From NCBI RefSeq assembly GCF_001949145.1, contig NW_019091360.1, forward strand, positions 1,961,231 through 2,012,177: DNA of 50,947 bases, in the 5' to 3' direction. Shown here one piece after another: positions 13,628 to 25,832 of the stretch (its first letter is position 1; the number at the start of each line of letters is the position of its first letter). Made by a program: the position numbers and the translations under genes. Origin of the DNA: Acanthaster planci (taxonomy: Eukaryota > Echinodermata > Asteroidea > Valvatida > Acanthasteridae). The notes beneath the pieces are model-generated. The model was given only the letters and a program-made list of their open reading frames with translations, made no database searches and had not been told where the DNA came from.

Positions 13628-13929
13628 CAGAACGCTGACATGTACAATGTCCATTGTACATTGCGCACAGCAGTATCGCACGCTTGCAATAGACTACGTT
13701 GTGTTTGATGTGGCTTGGCCCACATGCAAACACTGTGTCAGTTCAAGGTAGAAATTAAAAAACAAAGACACACTCCTACCGTATATTTCTTGAATTGAGA
13801 CAGTTTTTGCCTAGGGGAAAAGCCACGTCAAACACAACGTGGTCTATTGCAAGCGTTCGATACTGCATGTACTGTGCGCAATGTTATGTACATGTGCAGT
13901 ACGCGTATACTGTATGTGGCAGCGTTCTG
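13628..13929. mobile_element. Foldback element with 120-140-nt arms
   Basis: The left arm 13628-13747 and right arm 13789-13929 are inverted copies with scattered mismatches and small gaps, separated by 41 bp. Shared landmarks are CAGAACGCTG at the outer ends, CGCTTGCAATAGAC in the middle and a TTCAAG inner end. Short ORFs overlapping it are by-products. Outer boundaries are approximate because no target duplication is evident. Confidence 0.8.
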
Positions 13930-16681
13930 CAGTGTTTTTTGTTCAATTCAGACGTTTGCCAAACGGTGGTTGCTATAAGTTCTTGTTGGAACTAAGACTT
14001 ATAGACTGGTGTCATTCATGCAGGTACCAAATAAGAGCGGTCTTAACAAAGCAACCAGGCCACTGCAGAGGAGTCGTTAGTACTGGGGTTAATTTTAGTT
14101 CCAAGAACATTACTAATCCTTCGCCAAGAGGTGACGTGCATAACTTCTGAAATCAATATGTAAAATGACCACAAGTGTCCTACTTAGTATTAAAAACAAA
14201 CACAAAACAAACAAACAAAAACAAAACACGCACACATGTTTCGATTTTGGGAAGAGACCTCAATGTTACAGGTTTGTCTACGCTGAAAAGTGCTATAATT
14301 TCAGGTTGGTTGTCTTTCTAGGTACATGATATCAGACCAGTAAGCTTTTTTCTCTGATATATATTTTCAGTGAATAAAACGTACCTAAAAGTTTGCATTT
14401 GAAAACCTTTATTATAACGAAGTGTCCCTCTGTAATGACACCACTGTGACAGCAAAAGCCCTTTGTTTGGCAGATTTCACATGTTCTAAAAATATGCACC
14501 CTTGAAATAAAATGAATCAAAGGAGGAGTTCAAACATTTCGTACATGGTGATTTAGAGAAGAAATTTACACACTTCATGAGTTCTTTAAAAAGAAGAAGA
14601 AACTGTAACATGATCGTGAATAGACGGGACAAGAGGTGAGAAGAATCCGCAACCCCAGTAACTGGCGGCACGAACAAGGCGGCCATCGGAGTTCCCATGG
14701 CGGGAGATTCACACCTGTCCTCGGCCACGGGTGTCGCGTGGCGAGAGTCTCTCCATTTTTCCCTTTCACGTTTTCCTCGTAAATTCTATCGCGGCAAAAA
14801 GGTGTGTGCATACAGTGTTCCGTCGCCGCGTTCTGACGCCTCAGAGCGTGAGCCTCTGATTTATTTTTCATTGGGTACGATGGTGACTGAAGATAAAAAT
14901 GTGCATGTTCAGCGGAGAGTGAAATGATGTCATTAACATAATAATTTGCTGCCCTCATTCAGTTAAACAGGTGATCAGGAATTTACCTGTTAAGTGGACA
15001 TACAAGAATGAAAAACATCTTAACCCTGCATAAACGCATACACTGTTCTAAATTATACTTGCATTATATTAAATTGCATTATATTTTCAATAATGTAAAT
15101 TATTTGATACTGCAGTTACCACATTTGATAAAATACTTGTCTGGTCTAAAAGATTTCATTGTAAAGCAACACACTACGTTAAAGTTTATTGAGCTTTACA
15201 AGTTAGTTAAATTCGCGAAGCGCCCTCAATGCATATACTTTGTAGTTTGCGCGAATTCACCCTTCATTCATTTGAAACTCTTCCTTGGCGAAGACTCAAC
15301 AACATCGTTTATTAACTCTCCGCAGGTATTAATCTCCTGCTGTAGGTCAAATTTCCCTTCAACATTGCACGTGTCACAAACGTCCTTCTTCCACGATTAG
15401 TCATTTTTATTATTTGTCAACGAATGACGTGCAAGTTTGAATCGATTTGGGAGATTTAGAAACTCCGAAAAAACTGAATGTTTCTTGATCTCAAGATGAA
15501 TTTATATCGTATTAATACTGTTGAAGAAAGTACTTAATTGGTAATTTCTTCAAACTTTATTAATTTTGTTTCGTTGTTATGTGTCTAATCCAATTTGGCA
15601 AGTGTTTAATAGTGTAATATTGTACATTGTCGTACTATTTTCTGCCAAAGAGGTAATCAGATTATCGTTTTCGCTCTTTTCAGAATAGATCAGCAAAAAC
15701 CAAGATCGTCACTCTTAAATTAACCGTCTTCCCACCTAGGTCACGTGTCTTTTTGCAATAGCTTTTCAAATGGCTGTCCATAACTTGGGGCTTGCATGAC
15801 AAGAGCCCATGCATGAGTGTCTCGTGGCCGCAGTTCCTTCGAACTATATGAAATACATTTGACATTTACCCAAGACGGGTAACGGCAAATGAGAACAACT
15901 GACCTAGTTTACGCAAAGGTCCTGTCCTTTCGAAGAAAGATTGTTTGGAGAGACAGATTGCCAAACTCTCTTGATTTTGCATCAACGAAATGGGATCCAA
16001 AGTCTAAATTGTTTCAGGCATCCGGAATCCGTAACACTCATAGTTGGAAGCATGCTGCCCATTACACGTGGTAGTTTGGCAACCACGCGTTCTGATTGAT
16101 GACATGACGGAAGAGAGCGCTGTTTACATCCGGGACCGCTGAGCAATCTTCGAACATTTTCCGTCCAACCTCTTTTGTTATCTGTCAAAGTTGACTTTTA
16201 AAACGAACTATTTCGCAATAGGCTGCAGAATTGATTGAGTAAAAACTTTGAACATACGAAAATGAACTACATGTATAAGTTCTTCCTATATCCCATGATA
16301 ATAAAACCTGATGGAGTGAAGTTTTGACTTCAAGGAACCATGTGTTGAATTTCATTGCTACAGCATTTAAATCGAGATTTGAGTTCCATGGGGATACTAA
16401 GGGAGTCGCTCCCTCTTTTAGAGTGGGACATTTTCATACAGTCATATTAAAGAAACAGTTTATTAAGGTGGAGGTATTCTTTACGGAAACATTGCAAATT
16501 GATGCTGTTCCACAGATCTGATGAGAATTATATTGTATGAACCAGTTGTGGAGTGGATCGCTTTGAATTACATCGATGGGCTGTGAGCGGAAAAGATCAG
16601 GCAGTGTGATAAAAACGTCCCCATCTATCTTTACTCAGCTTTTGAAATACAAGTCTCTGGGAATGGACGTAAAATTGGATA
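13930..16681. other. No gene seen
   Basis: Contains the CAAA repeat and AT-rich DNA (14990-15640). ORFs at 14575-14958 (minus) and 15008-15400 (plus) show no recognisable domain. Confidence 0.6.
14192..14228. repeat. (CAAA)n-type simple repeat
   Basis: Interrupted ACAAA/CAAA units; low complexity. Confidence 0.9.
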
Positions 16682-16746
16682 GCCGAGTCACTTTTAACGT
16701 AGTGACTCGAGTCAAGTAGTGTCGTCAAAAACTGTGACTCGAGTCA
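16682..16746. repeat. ACTCGAGTC-type repeat cluster, copy 1
   Basis: GTGACTCGAGTCA occurs twice within 50 bp, plus a nearby CCGAGTCAC. The same motif family recurs at 34188-34317. Confidence 0.6.
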
Positions 16747-16968
16747 TTACAACTTTGGGTCTGAGCGTACACTTGTAAAAAAAGTACAAACTCAGTCGAA
16801 CCAGCTAAGTGTCCCGTTTTATTTCTCCCTCCTTTGCTCTTTTTCATGAAGATCGGATCTTCTTCCCAACTTGGAGGATAAGACATAATTGTGTTCTGAC
16901 TTAACAGGGCTCAATGATAAAAAATATGCGTACATTTCTAAGGGATAGCGAAATCAGATTAACACTCA

Positions 16969-16982
16969 CCACTAGAGGGCGC
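16969..16982 (+). promoter_or_regulatory. CTCF-like site CCACTAGAGGGCGC
   Basis: This is a full match to the conserved bilaterian CTCF core (CCASYAGRKGGC). It is the best of eight AGAGGGCGC occurrences in the window. Binding is inferred from the motif only. Confidence 0.4.
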
Positions 16983-16984
16983 AG

Positions 16985-17810
16985 TCATGTTTTCAGAACC
17001 CGTAAAATGCCATTAGTTTATCTTGCGTCAAGTGAAGTTTTGTCTCATGGCTTGTCGCCTGTTTGTGTTCAAAATTAGTATGAGAATCACATAAAGTCTC
17101 GAATCAAATTAAGTTTCGCTACGAATTTTTGTTTTGCTCATTAAAATCCTACAAATTGCGCGTGTGGTTTTGTCTGTTGGGCTTTCAAGAGATTACGAAA
17201 TCCTTCATTAAACAAGTTGTAATTTGCAATGTCTCTTCGGGAAGTGGGTGTTTGGCCAGTTATAACTGATTCATGATGCGGTTGAAGATGTGGCATATGT
17301 AGCTGGGGAAGATACACTACAAACAATTCCGTCGTTTCTTTTCACACAGAAACTATTCCTTGAGGTGCGAGTGGCAGCCATAAACAGCGCCCTCTACTCG
17401 AAGCTTGGTTCTTTCCCTGCATTTTCTTAAGTTTGACTTGTTCGCGACCTATTGAGTTGCGTATTAAGGTCTAGGGTCTGAGTGGGGATGGGTTTGTTTT
17501 TCTAAATTCCCAACGACTGTCCAAAGTTTGTTATCCGTAAAGGTAACCTCACCCCGAAGAAAGGTGGTGGTTTCGACTCCAGAAATACCTCCCCCTGGCT
17601 GCTCCACTGGACGTGTGTCCTACGTGTCGATTTGAATACTCTTTTTTCCCCAGCCTTTTCGTTTTCTGAAGAGGTCTTCTCATTAAAGCCTTTTGAACTT
17701 GAAGGTTTGTAATGTAGTTCAGTGAATGCTCCCCTTTGGTTTCAGAATTGATTACATGAGAATTGGTGTTCTTTGTCAGAACAGCGGATGAAAGGACATG
17801 CATGTAGCAC
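16985..17810. other. No gene seen
   Basis: One AGAGGGCGC word on the minus strand (17387-17395); otherwise no structure noted. Confidence 0.6.
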
Positions 17811-17968
17811 GACAAGACATGACATGGCATAGTATGGCATGACATGAAATCACACGGCATAGCACTGTGAGGCATGACATGTCGTGGCATGACCTGTCAT
17901 GACATGGTGTGTCTTGGAACGACCTAATATACGACATTACATGGCAAACTAAACACGACACGGCATGA
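17811..17968. repeat. Degenerate pentamer array (GACAT/GGCAT type)
   Basis: About 30 consecutive pentamers can be read as GACAT, GGCAT, GTCAT, GACCT and relatives, with phase mostly kept. The His/Cys/Met-rich minus-strand ORFs here are products of the repeat. Confidence 0.85.
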
Positions 17969-17997
17969 CAGTGAAAGAACGTTGAATCTTATCGTTT

Positions 17998-18052
17998 AAC
18001 CCTAACCCTCCTCAATCCTTCACCTGTTGGAGGACTGAGGAGTGTTAGGGTT
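17998..18052. repeat. Inverted repeat with telomere-like AACCCTAACCCT ends
   Basis: Arms of 22 nt (17998-18019 and 18031-18052) pair with two mismatches around an 11-nt spacer. The outer ends read AACCCTAACCCTCC and its complement. It is only two telomeric units long and lies next to the pentamer array. Confidence 0.8.
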
Positions 18053-19157
18053 AATAAGCTCACTTGCTCTGCCAGAGAGCGTTCAGCGCTTTGGGGCAAG
18101 TTGAACCTGAAGTAACTTTTTCCTGAAACGACTTGATTCTTTTTTACGAGTAAAGGCCAGTTCATTCTCTGCGCAAAAGCGAACACAAACGCAAATTTGT
18201 GACAATATTCGCGCAGCGAAATAGCAAAAGTTGAACACATCTCAACTCAGCGACAATTTGCTGCAAAATCTTTCGTGACGTCAAATTCCCTTCACTTTCA
18301 CGTTTGTCTGAGCCGGTCTGTAATCAGAATAGACTCTAGGTTACAAATATGACAAAGGAATAATGGACAAAGGGGTGGTTTATGGGCACGTTGTGAGATA
18401 GGGTGTGGGGGAGTGAGCACAGGGCGATTAGGGGATCCTTTTATTTCTTGGAAAGGAAAATGAAACCAACATAGGTCTATCAGCAAACCTCACTATGAAG
18501 GTAGTCACCTCCCATCTAACCCCTAGAAATGTCACTCAATCCTTCAGTCAGTTGAAAGAAGTTTTTTGGAGAAGGTCAAAGATTTTTGACAAAACATTTC
18601 ACATGGCGCAACTTGCAATCAATCATATTGCGTAGCGTTCATTTCATTGCGGTGTTTGGATTAGGAAAAGTCAGGATGTGCCGTAATTCCCTCAAATTAA
18701 GCCCTTCGTCTCCTCGCTTGTCTGGCTTTTCTAAACAGTGTCATTCACCGACTTGTGCAACGCCGTTGGCCTTTAAGTAATGGCCTATGGCATTTGTCAG
18801 AGGGAAACAGCTTAATCTCAGAACTGGCTGTTTCATTTCAAAATGTTGTGATTCAAGTGGCCTTTTTCTGTCCCCTCTCCACCAACTCTTTGAGATCCTG
18901 CACGCTTTCTAAATGAACTCCACAGCCGTGGTCAAATAAAATGAAAACAAACCAGAAGGGGGCAGAAAAAAAAATCAAGCCCATTTTACACAGTGCGCCC
19001 TCTATCGTTTTGAGCTAACACCAAAACAGTGGCCCTACGTTTTCATGTTTCAAATCTGAGGAGGTCCTCTGTCTAAAATACGTATGAACTTTTATCTCAA
19101 CTAACCTAATGAATGCTGCCTTTTCAGCAGACATAATAAGTGGAGATATATCTATAT
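18053..19157. other. No gene seen
   Basis: An AGAGGGCGC word on the minus strand at 18995-19003 lies just downstream (on the minus strand) of the 19164-19294 exon candidate. Nothing else stands out. Confidence 0.55.
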
Positions 19158-19163
19158 GCTTAC

Positions 19164-19294
19164 CGTCTGTTTGGTCCAAATTTCCGGTTGTTTGCTCAGC
19201 GCATCGGTGTTCCCACATTCCACATGCTGCACGAGTGGATTAACATGAATGCCGCCCAATGCTTCAGAGAACTTTGCGAAAGCCAGAAAAACTT
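19164..19294 (-). CDS. Candidate internal coding exon, protein not recognised
   Basis: On the minus strand an acceptor (CCTTCCTGATCGTAG) precedes a 131-nt open segment that ends at a GTAAGC donor (complement of 19158-19163). The frame gives about 43 residues, including EALGGIHVNPLVQHVECG and ending PEIWTKQT. It starts with two bases of a split codon and ends on a complete codon. The residue mix (Trp, Cys, His, Asn-Pro) looks like a folded protein rather than random translation. No family is recognised. The frame stays open upstream of the proposed acceptor, so the exon could be longer. Confidence 0.35.
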
Positions 19295-20241
19295 CTACGA
19301 TCAGGAAGGTCACTGGCACTCGCGATTCTGGTATGGTTTTTGGCGACATGAGCGTAATTAAATTTATGTTCATGCTTGAACTTTTGATCCGTTTAGTGCG
19401 CATGGGGTAAATGTCCGCCACTTCACCCTCCGTGGGTCGTCTATGTTACTCGTTGTTGGTACAAAATTGAGGGGTTTTTCCCGTACTTGGCTGCATGTGT
19501 TTGTGCGAAGCTTTTAACATAACAGGTACAGCTTACAAAGATGAAGCATAAAAAGTATGCAAATTGTGAAAGGATTAATCGTTTTATGATCACCACAGAT
19601 GGCTACAGAAACAGTGAATAGCGTATCCACAAAAGGAGACTTTTTACCGTAATGACCAAGAAAATTTAATCCCTCTCTGTAAAATCGCAATCATACAAAT
19701 CTTTACTGCACAGGCGAGTTTGAACTTAAATTTTGGGTTCTTAGTCTTATTCTTCCCGTTGAGTCAAATCACAGACAAGCTCCTGTGAATGCATTCTGGC
19801 AGTTTAATTCTTTCGCGTCAGACCTTTTGTAAAGCGTCGGCGTCATTAAAATCACAGTGCATACATACGATTTGTAAAGCAATTAGCTACAGAGCATGAC
19901 CGTGGAACCGCGCTATATATTCCTGTGATTGAGGGCCTAATTTAAAAAGAAATAGGTTTCCTACAGTGCATCATCTAATAAGAAGTTGAACTTTGACCAA
20001 GAAACGTATAGCCCGGCTGTTCACCGTTACTCATGTGCACGCGGCAATGTGAGGTCAAAGGTTACGTCGATGCTGTTGAAAGCGCTAGGATGCATCAAGC
20101 TATAAGGGAACATTGAAACATTATGATTATGCCGACAGTGCGGAATTTCAACCGTTTTTTTATCGAGACATGGTTGGTTGGAACACATTTTAAAAGCCGT
20201 GGAAAAACGACCTCCACGTGAAAGTCTGCACAATTGGAATG
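19295..20241. other. No gene seen
   Basis: Only short ORFs of random appearance; if the 19164-19294 exon is real, this is intron. Confidence 0.55.
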
Positions 20242-20358
20242 TTAGGCCGTGTCTGAATCACTTGGCAAACACGCGACTTACTGCGAACTGGCCGCGGCCA
20301 CTGAAATACACTCATGCGTAATTTCCAGCCGTGGGCGAGTGATTCGGACATGGCCTTA
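20242..20358. mobile_element. PIF/Harbinger-like MITE, 117 bp
   Basis: Terminal inverted repeats GGCCGTGTCTGAATCAC and (reverse complement of the right end) GGCCATGTCCGAATCAC are flanked by TTA on each side, matching the TWA target duplication of Harbinger elements. The interior holds the palindrome TGGCCGCGGCCA near 20289-20300. It has no coding capacity. Confidence 0.75.
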
Positions 20359-20580
20359 GTCTTGCCTTTCCAGGCCACTTGAACATTAAAAAAAAAGAGA
20401 GATCCACGAACACACATTTGAAGATACAGCACATTCTGTTATTCATTTTTGCGTAATTTCGAGATGCTTTGGTGTGACCTGGTTTGTAAACATATAACCT
20501 GGCCACATTCATCACATGCTTGCTTAAAATATCATCAAATTAAGTTTAGCATATGCAAAAGAAAGCTCAATAACAGGGGT

Positions 20581-20819
20581 AACAACAACAACAGAAAACG
20601 TCAAACGAAACATTTAGCAACACTTCAACAACAACAGAAAACGTCAAACGAAACATTTAGCAACACTTCAACAACAACAGAAAACGTCAAACGAAACATT
20701 TAGCAACACTTCAACAACAACAGAAAACGTCAAACGAAACATTTAGCAACACTTCAACAACAACAGAAAACGTCAAACGAAACATTTAGCAACACTTCAA
20801 CAACAACAGAAAACGTCAA
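20581..20819. repeat. Minisatellite, 43-bp unit, about 5.6 identical copies
   Basis: The unit begins CAGAAAACGTCAAACGAAAC and ends CTTCAACAACAA. It recurs at 20592, 20635, 20678, 20721, 20764 and 20807 with no difference seen. The period is not a multiple of three, so the Thr/Asn/Gln-rich ORF across it is not a conserved protein repeat. Confidence 0.97.
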
Positions 20820-23800
20820 GCAGGGTCTTCAAATTAGCCGACATGGCATGCGCAGGGGTTGACTGTTCCATATTTTTCGTTTGAATACTGAAATAATGCA
20901 ATTAATTACGATGCGGGTTACCCGATTAACATTATTAGGGATTATAAACAGCAGTGACAAACTTGTCATGCATGTCAACGTGCTTGCTGATTATTCGTGT
21001 CCCAGTAATGTCTGAAACCAGTGAGTTACAAACAAGGTCGAGTGGTTTGCCACCATCAAGACAGTGAAATGTATACAGATATTCTTCAAAGGCATAAGCT
21101 GTCAAAACTAAGCACTTCATCATTCAACAGCAGTTTTAAGGAATGCTGTTGGATTATGGTGCAATTAAGCCAGCTCTGAATACTTTGTGGAAGAGTTTCT
21201 CAACACAATAAAATGAAAGAACGTTAAAAAATAGTTGACATTTGATGGGAAAGTTTTCCGAGTTATTGGTTGATTAGAGTGAAAACTTACCGATGTTTAG
21301 GGAGAATTTGCAAAACGGGGAAAACTGAAAAACGACACTGTTATGAAAGCAGTGCTAAATGCCGAGTTGTCACTGTTCCCGAATTACCCTTGCTTTTCTA
21401 ATTAATAATAGACCGTCTTATTTTCGGCAGAAAATTTCTGGCAAGATGTCATTATGTGTCAACTGTTGTCTGCGACCAGCCCGCAGCGCGGGGGAGCCCC
21501 AAGCTGCACTAATCCGCAGCGGGGACCAAGCCCCTCAGACAACCAGGCCCTGCCTTGCAAAAAGCCCCCGCTTGCGTCTATGGAACACCGGTCACAAAAG
21601 CGTTCACCCCGGGGTTACGGAAATTTCATTTTCCCTCACAGAAAAACGAGGCACTTTAGCGGATTAATTCCAGCGACTGAGGATCACTTGATGAGTTGAA
21701 GTCTTGATCTTAGAGATAAGATCACGGGCTAATTGTCTTTATTTTCGTCTTGACTTCAAGTGCAGTGCGATCGGTGCACTTGAGCTAGGGTTCTGCCGAC
21801 GGCGTCAAACCTCAGAGCTGTCCCATCCACGACGCTGTCTTTATTGCCCACCGCGGCGGGTGGATTCTTAAAATCTCACTGATCATCACATCGCGGATTT
21901 CCCCTCAAAGAATTCCCCCTAAGACCATAGACACCTGCGAGCCTTTCGCCCCGTAGGAAGCGCCTCTTTCCTCGGGTTTTGAGCTAATATCTGGCGGCAT
22001 CCTGACTGCGCAATACGTGTTGTCAGTACAAGAACTGCGTGAGCCGAAGACACTGGCGGCTGGCCCTGACGCCGCCAGGGGGCTCAGACCGACCGACCGA
22101 CCCGTGGAGCGAACCCGTCTCAGCCTACCATCTCGGTGATCCCCTTCCGTGCGGTGGGGGAGTCTTTTAAGACCCCTGGAAATGAAACCTGTCATAATGC
22201 CAGATTTATTTACCTTAATGGTAACGGTTTTCCCGTCCTTTTCACCTGCTTCGATCATAAATGGAAGGACCACTTGCCGGCAAAATAAGATTGCGTGACA
22301 GTCTCTAAAACGGCAAACCTTCGTATAAGCAGGCGTCAGTGGTAATGGCCCGTATGTACAAGATTCGAACTAATGCCAACTAGATAACAGCTGTTTTGTT
22401 GCATGAAAGTGATTATTCTGACAGAGATAGGGACAGTCCTTTAACACATATGCTGGTGTTCATCAAGACTACCTTGAAAAAAAAACTTGAAATGTTTTTG
22501 AATTATATTGATCATTCTTTTACGAAAATGTCATTACGTTAAGCTTACAAACAGCACGTGTCGCACTATAATCGCCATTTAACCGTCGTGTTGCAGATGG
22601 CATTTTTAACTATTATATGGCTAGGTGTTCAAGTGTGGTGAAGCATGTCATTGATATAGTCGACAAGATTTGCTGAAGCTCAGCCGTGTCTAGGTGCTGA
22701 TGCCTTTCCTTGTAATTGAACAGAAATTATTTCACATTATGAATTCTCAAGTTATATCATTTTGTTATCCACAATTCTAATAATTACAAACTCGTGTTCC
22801 TTTTCATGCTTATAAAACAAAGCGCGAAAAAAGAGACAGAGAGAAAACGATGTTTCAGCATTCAAAAGATTTACCGTAGCGGATATACCTCGTGAGCGTA
22901 CGGTAAAGCATTGTTAATACCTTGGCTTAGAAAACAGCAACCGGGAGCCCCTTTTAACGCCGTGATTTAGAAGCATTAAACGGGTCAAGACTCGGTGGTG
23001 TTCGGTCTTTGCGGAACATTTGAAACTTGCTAACTTCCTCAACCATCGCTGATCGATTAATTTTTATCGACCATACAAATACAACGAGGGCCGTTTCGTT
23101 GAAATTGATGAAATCTGTGTGTTTCTAAAACGTGATCTTACAATGTCATGCGGTCAACTCATTCCTAGTGCTAGCACTTGCATTAGTCAGGAGCGGATTG
23201 GCGTTGAGGCCGGTAGTGAATCCAACCACCACCCAATATGCCGTAAAGCATTTAGATACTGAGGGAAATGTGGGGAAGATGAGGGTAAAATTACATCGAG
23301 ACTGAACATCCTCGAGATAAGCATTGGGCAACTTGTTTGATTTTTTACCCGAGAAGTACGGAAAGTGTGAACATCTCGAACACACAGCCAAGTGCGTGCA
23401 AATAAACTACGGCGGCGCGGTAGTAGTAGGTCTATAGCCAGCGGCTCCAACGCCATGTTTCGAGCCGTTCACTTCATTCTTTCTACGGCATCAAAACTCT
23501 AGCGAAGTGGCAAGGAACTCTCGTCTGGAATCAGCAAATCCTTACCCAATTCTCCTTGTTTGTTATTAGGAACTCGTTGTGCAAAAGGAAACAGCGCAAC
23601 TGGTGTGCTTATGAAGTCACAAACCCAAATTTAACTAAATTTAATCTTGATCCTAAAAACCGTTTCCAAATCAACACTGAAATTACCTTCCATCAAAACT
23701 GGTTCAAATTCTAATCATAAACACTTTAAAGAACTCTATTATAACTGTTGAAGTTCCCTTTATTAAAAATTTAACAGGTTTTAGAAGAGAAAAGATGCAC

Positions 23801-24607
23801 ATCTGGACATGTTCAACTTTAAAAACAAAATTCAAGATGGCAGCTATTGACCTATGTATGATGATTCATGCCAAGTTTAACCGGCACCGTATGCACGCCC
23901 CTAACGCACAACATGTCAAGGGGATTTTCATTCCATCGTGGGCATAACAAAAAGTCAAAATCATTGCATCCATCCCCAATATTTGACAACGACAATAATG
24001 CTGGGCTAGATTAAAGAAATGGCTGACGGTATAACGGTTGAGTCACGGTCGACCTCGATGTCGTGCCGAACCGTCTCGTTTCGAGTTAGTTTTGATTTAC
24101 TGGTGTACTCTGCATGACCACACAACGCTGATGATTTGGGGCTTCATATTAAAATCCATCATTTTACACAAATTCACCAAAGGCTAAGCCATGACCAACG
24201 GTTTGAATATTGGAAAAGAGATGGCAGATGGAAAAAAAAACTATACTAAAGCATTTGGTCGAAAGTAACTCTGACTTTATTCAGTAATCCTCGACCTAAC
24301 ATAGGTGTTTTACATGTTTTGAGTTGTATTTTTTGTTATAGACGCACTTGACTTGAAAGCTCATGTTACTAAAATTAAGACCATTAATATTCAAGTATTC
24401 CAATCCAAAATGGCGGGATTTACTCACATGTGCGTGCATGACCTTCTTGTGAAAGGAAGGTGTGATGAGCAAAATATATAACTCGAAATGTTGCGACAAC
24501 AATAACCGGGAGAGATTTATTCTTCGACGATGACAAAAATAAGAACTTGAAATTATGTGAGAATCTCTGACAGGCATGAGAGAATTTAACGATTTATTTT
24601 TATTACC
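20820..24607. other. No gene supported
   Basis: A possible 34-nt microexon on the minus strand (21291-21324; acceptor GTCGTTTTTCAG, donor GTAAGT) is too short to judge. A 122-codon minus ORF (21905-22273) lies in a GC-richer patch and has no motif. Confidence 0.5.
22087..22102. repeat. (GACC)n simple repeat
   Basis: About four GACC units. Confidence 0.9.
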
Positions 24608-24613
24608 ACTTAC

Positions 24614-24784
24614 AAGCTGCCAAATAATTTCTCTTCCAAACTTGGTGTCGAGTACTAGAAGAGGAACCAGAAAGGATTCGTGCCTGAAGGTTTATGTTCA
24701 GCTTGATATGCGGTCTCTTGGTGTGCAGTTTTAAAAACATGCCATGGAAGGAGACGTCAAATCGATAGTAAAATATACTTTGGT
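24614..24784 (-). CDS. Weak candidate coding exon
   Basis: The minus-strand frame is open from about 24797 down to a GTAAGT donor (complement of 24608-24613). It encodes a basic segment including LKLHTKRPHIKLNINLQA. A pyrimidine-rich stretch lies upstream, but the AG of the proposed acceptor follows an A-rich interval. Its end phase does not join in frame to the 19164-19294 candidate, so the two are not consecutive exons. This is low confidence; chance is a good alternative. Confidence 0.15.
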
Positions 24785-24799
24785 TGGCAAAAGCCAAGG

Positions 24800-25780
24800 A
24801 AAAAATGAAGCTGTCAAAAAGAAAGTTTGTGTTTTAGAATGAAGGAGCGGTTTCCAGTATCACAAAATCAACGAGAAAAGTGAAAGCGCGGCGGGTTTTT
24901 CGTTTCTCTACATGCAGTTATGTCCCAGACTTCAGAATCTCGACTTGACCTAGTGCTTACTTGGGTATCGTGGAAATATTCGTTATTACTCAATACGACC
25001 ATTCATGTTATCTGGCGCTGCCTTCTGGAGTAATATGGAATCTAGTTATTTTTCATCGTCCGTCCTTTGTTTAATGTCCTTCTCCGGTCAAGCTAATATG
25101 GTCGAAATATGAGGTGCTGATGTCTGCGAAATACAGCGCACAAAAGGTTGGGATAGTTTTAAATTATTGCACAGCATAAACGATAAGGGTTAAAAGGTAA
25201 AACATGTTTCCAAAGAAAATGCAGTTATTACCAGGTGGAAAGTCCGTCTACCTTGCATAAAGCAGTTTCCCATGGTGAAGAAGGGCCTGTATGAAGTCTC
25301 ACCCGGCGGGCCTGGACCGACGGTCTTCTAGCGGTGAAGCCCTACCAGCATTTCCCCAACACATACGAGGCTTTGTTCCTGGTTTTCAATTACCTTGTCA
25401 GAAGCTGATTGGGTGCACCACGACGAGGCGCGCAGTCCCGTCTGCAGGACACATTTTGGGTATCACGATATCACTCCGCCCCGAAGTGCGCCCGACATTC
25501 AACCCATGCATTTCTGTGGGAACAGTGAGCTTTACTGAAAGGCAAAGTTGTACAACAACATGTCGTCAATCCCGGGTCATTCAGAATAACATGGCAGGGT
25601 AGGTCTACCGGTACCAGTGCCTAAATGTAAATGCTTGTTGTCAAATGGATAACTTTCTTTTGCCGCAAATACATGTAAGGCATTTGCAAAACGGAACTCA
25701 ACGTAGTACATTCATTATAGTTCCATGGCCATTTCTTGGTCTCCGTTTATTCAAACCCTCGAATATTTTTGCATAACATC
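24800..25780. other. No gene seen
   Basis: Short ORFs only; 25290-25600 is somewhat GC-rich without a recognisable product. Confidence 0.6.
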
Positions 25781-25832
25781 TACAAACTTGCAAACGCTCT
25801 GTACAAAGGTACAGAGCCTTTGTAAGTTTGTA
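25781..25832. repeat. 24-bp stem hairpin with 4-nt loop
   Basis: Arms 25781-25804 and 25809-25832 are reverse complements with two mismatches around AAAG. It may be a MITE relic or an inverted duplication. Confidence 0.88.

Noticed and set aside
17569-17580. GGTTTCGACTCC resembling a tRNA B box
   Set aside because: No A box or cloverleaf can be formed at the right distance.
20449-20703. Thr/Asn/Gln-rich ORF
   Set aside because: Produced by the 43-bp minisatellite, which changes frame at each copy.
20581-20819. Tandem repeats considered as a CRISPR array
   Set aside because: Units are directly adjacent with no variable spacers, and the DNA is eukaryotic.
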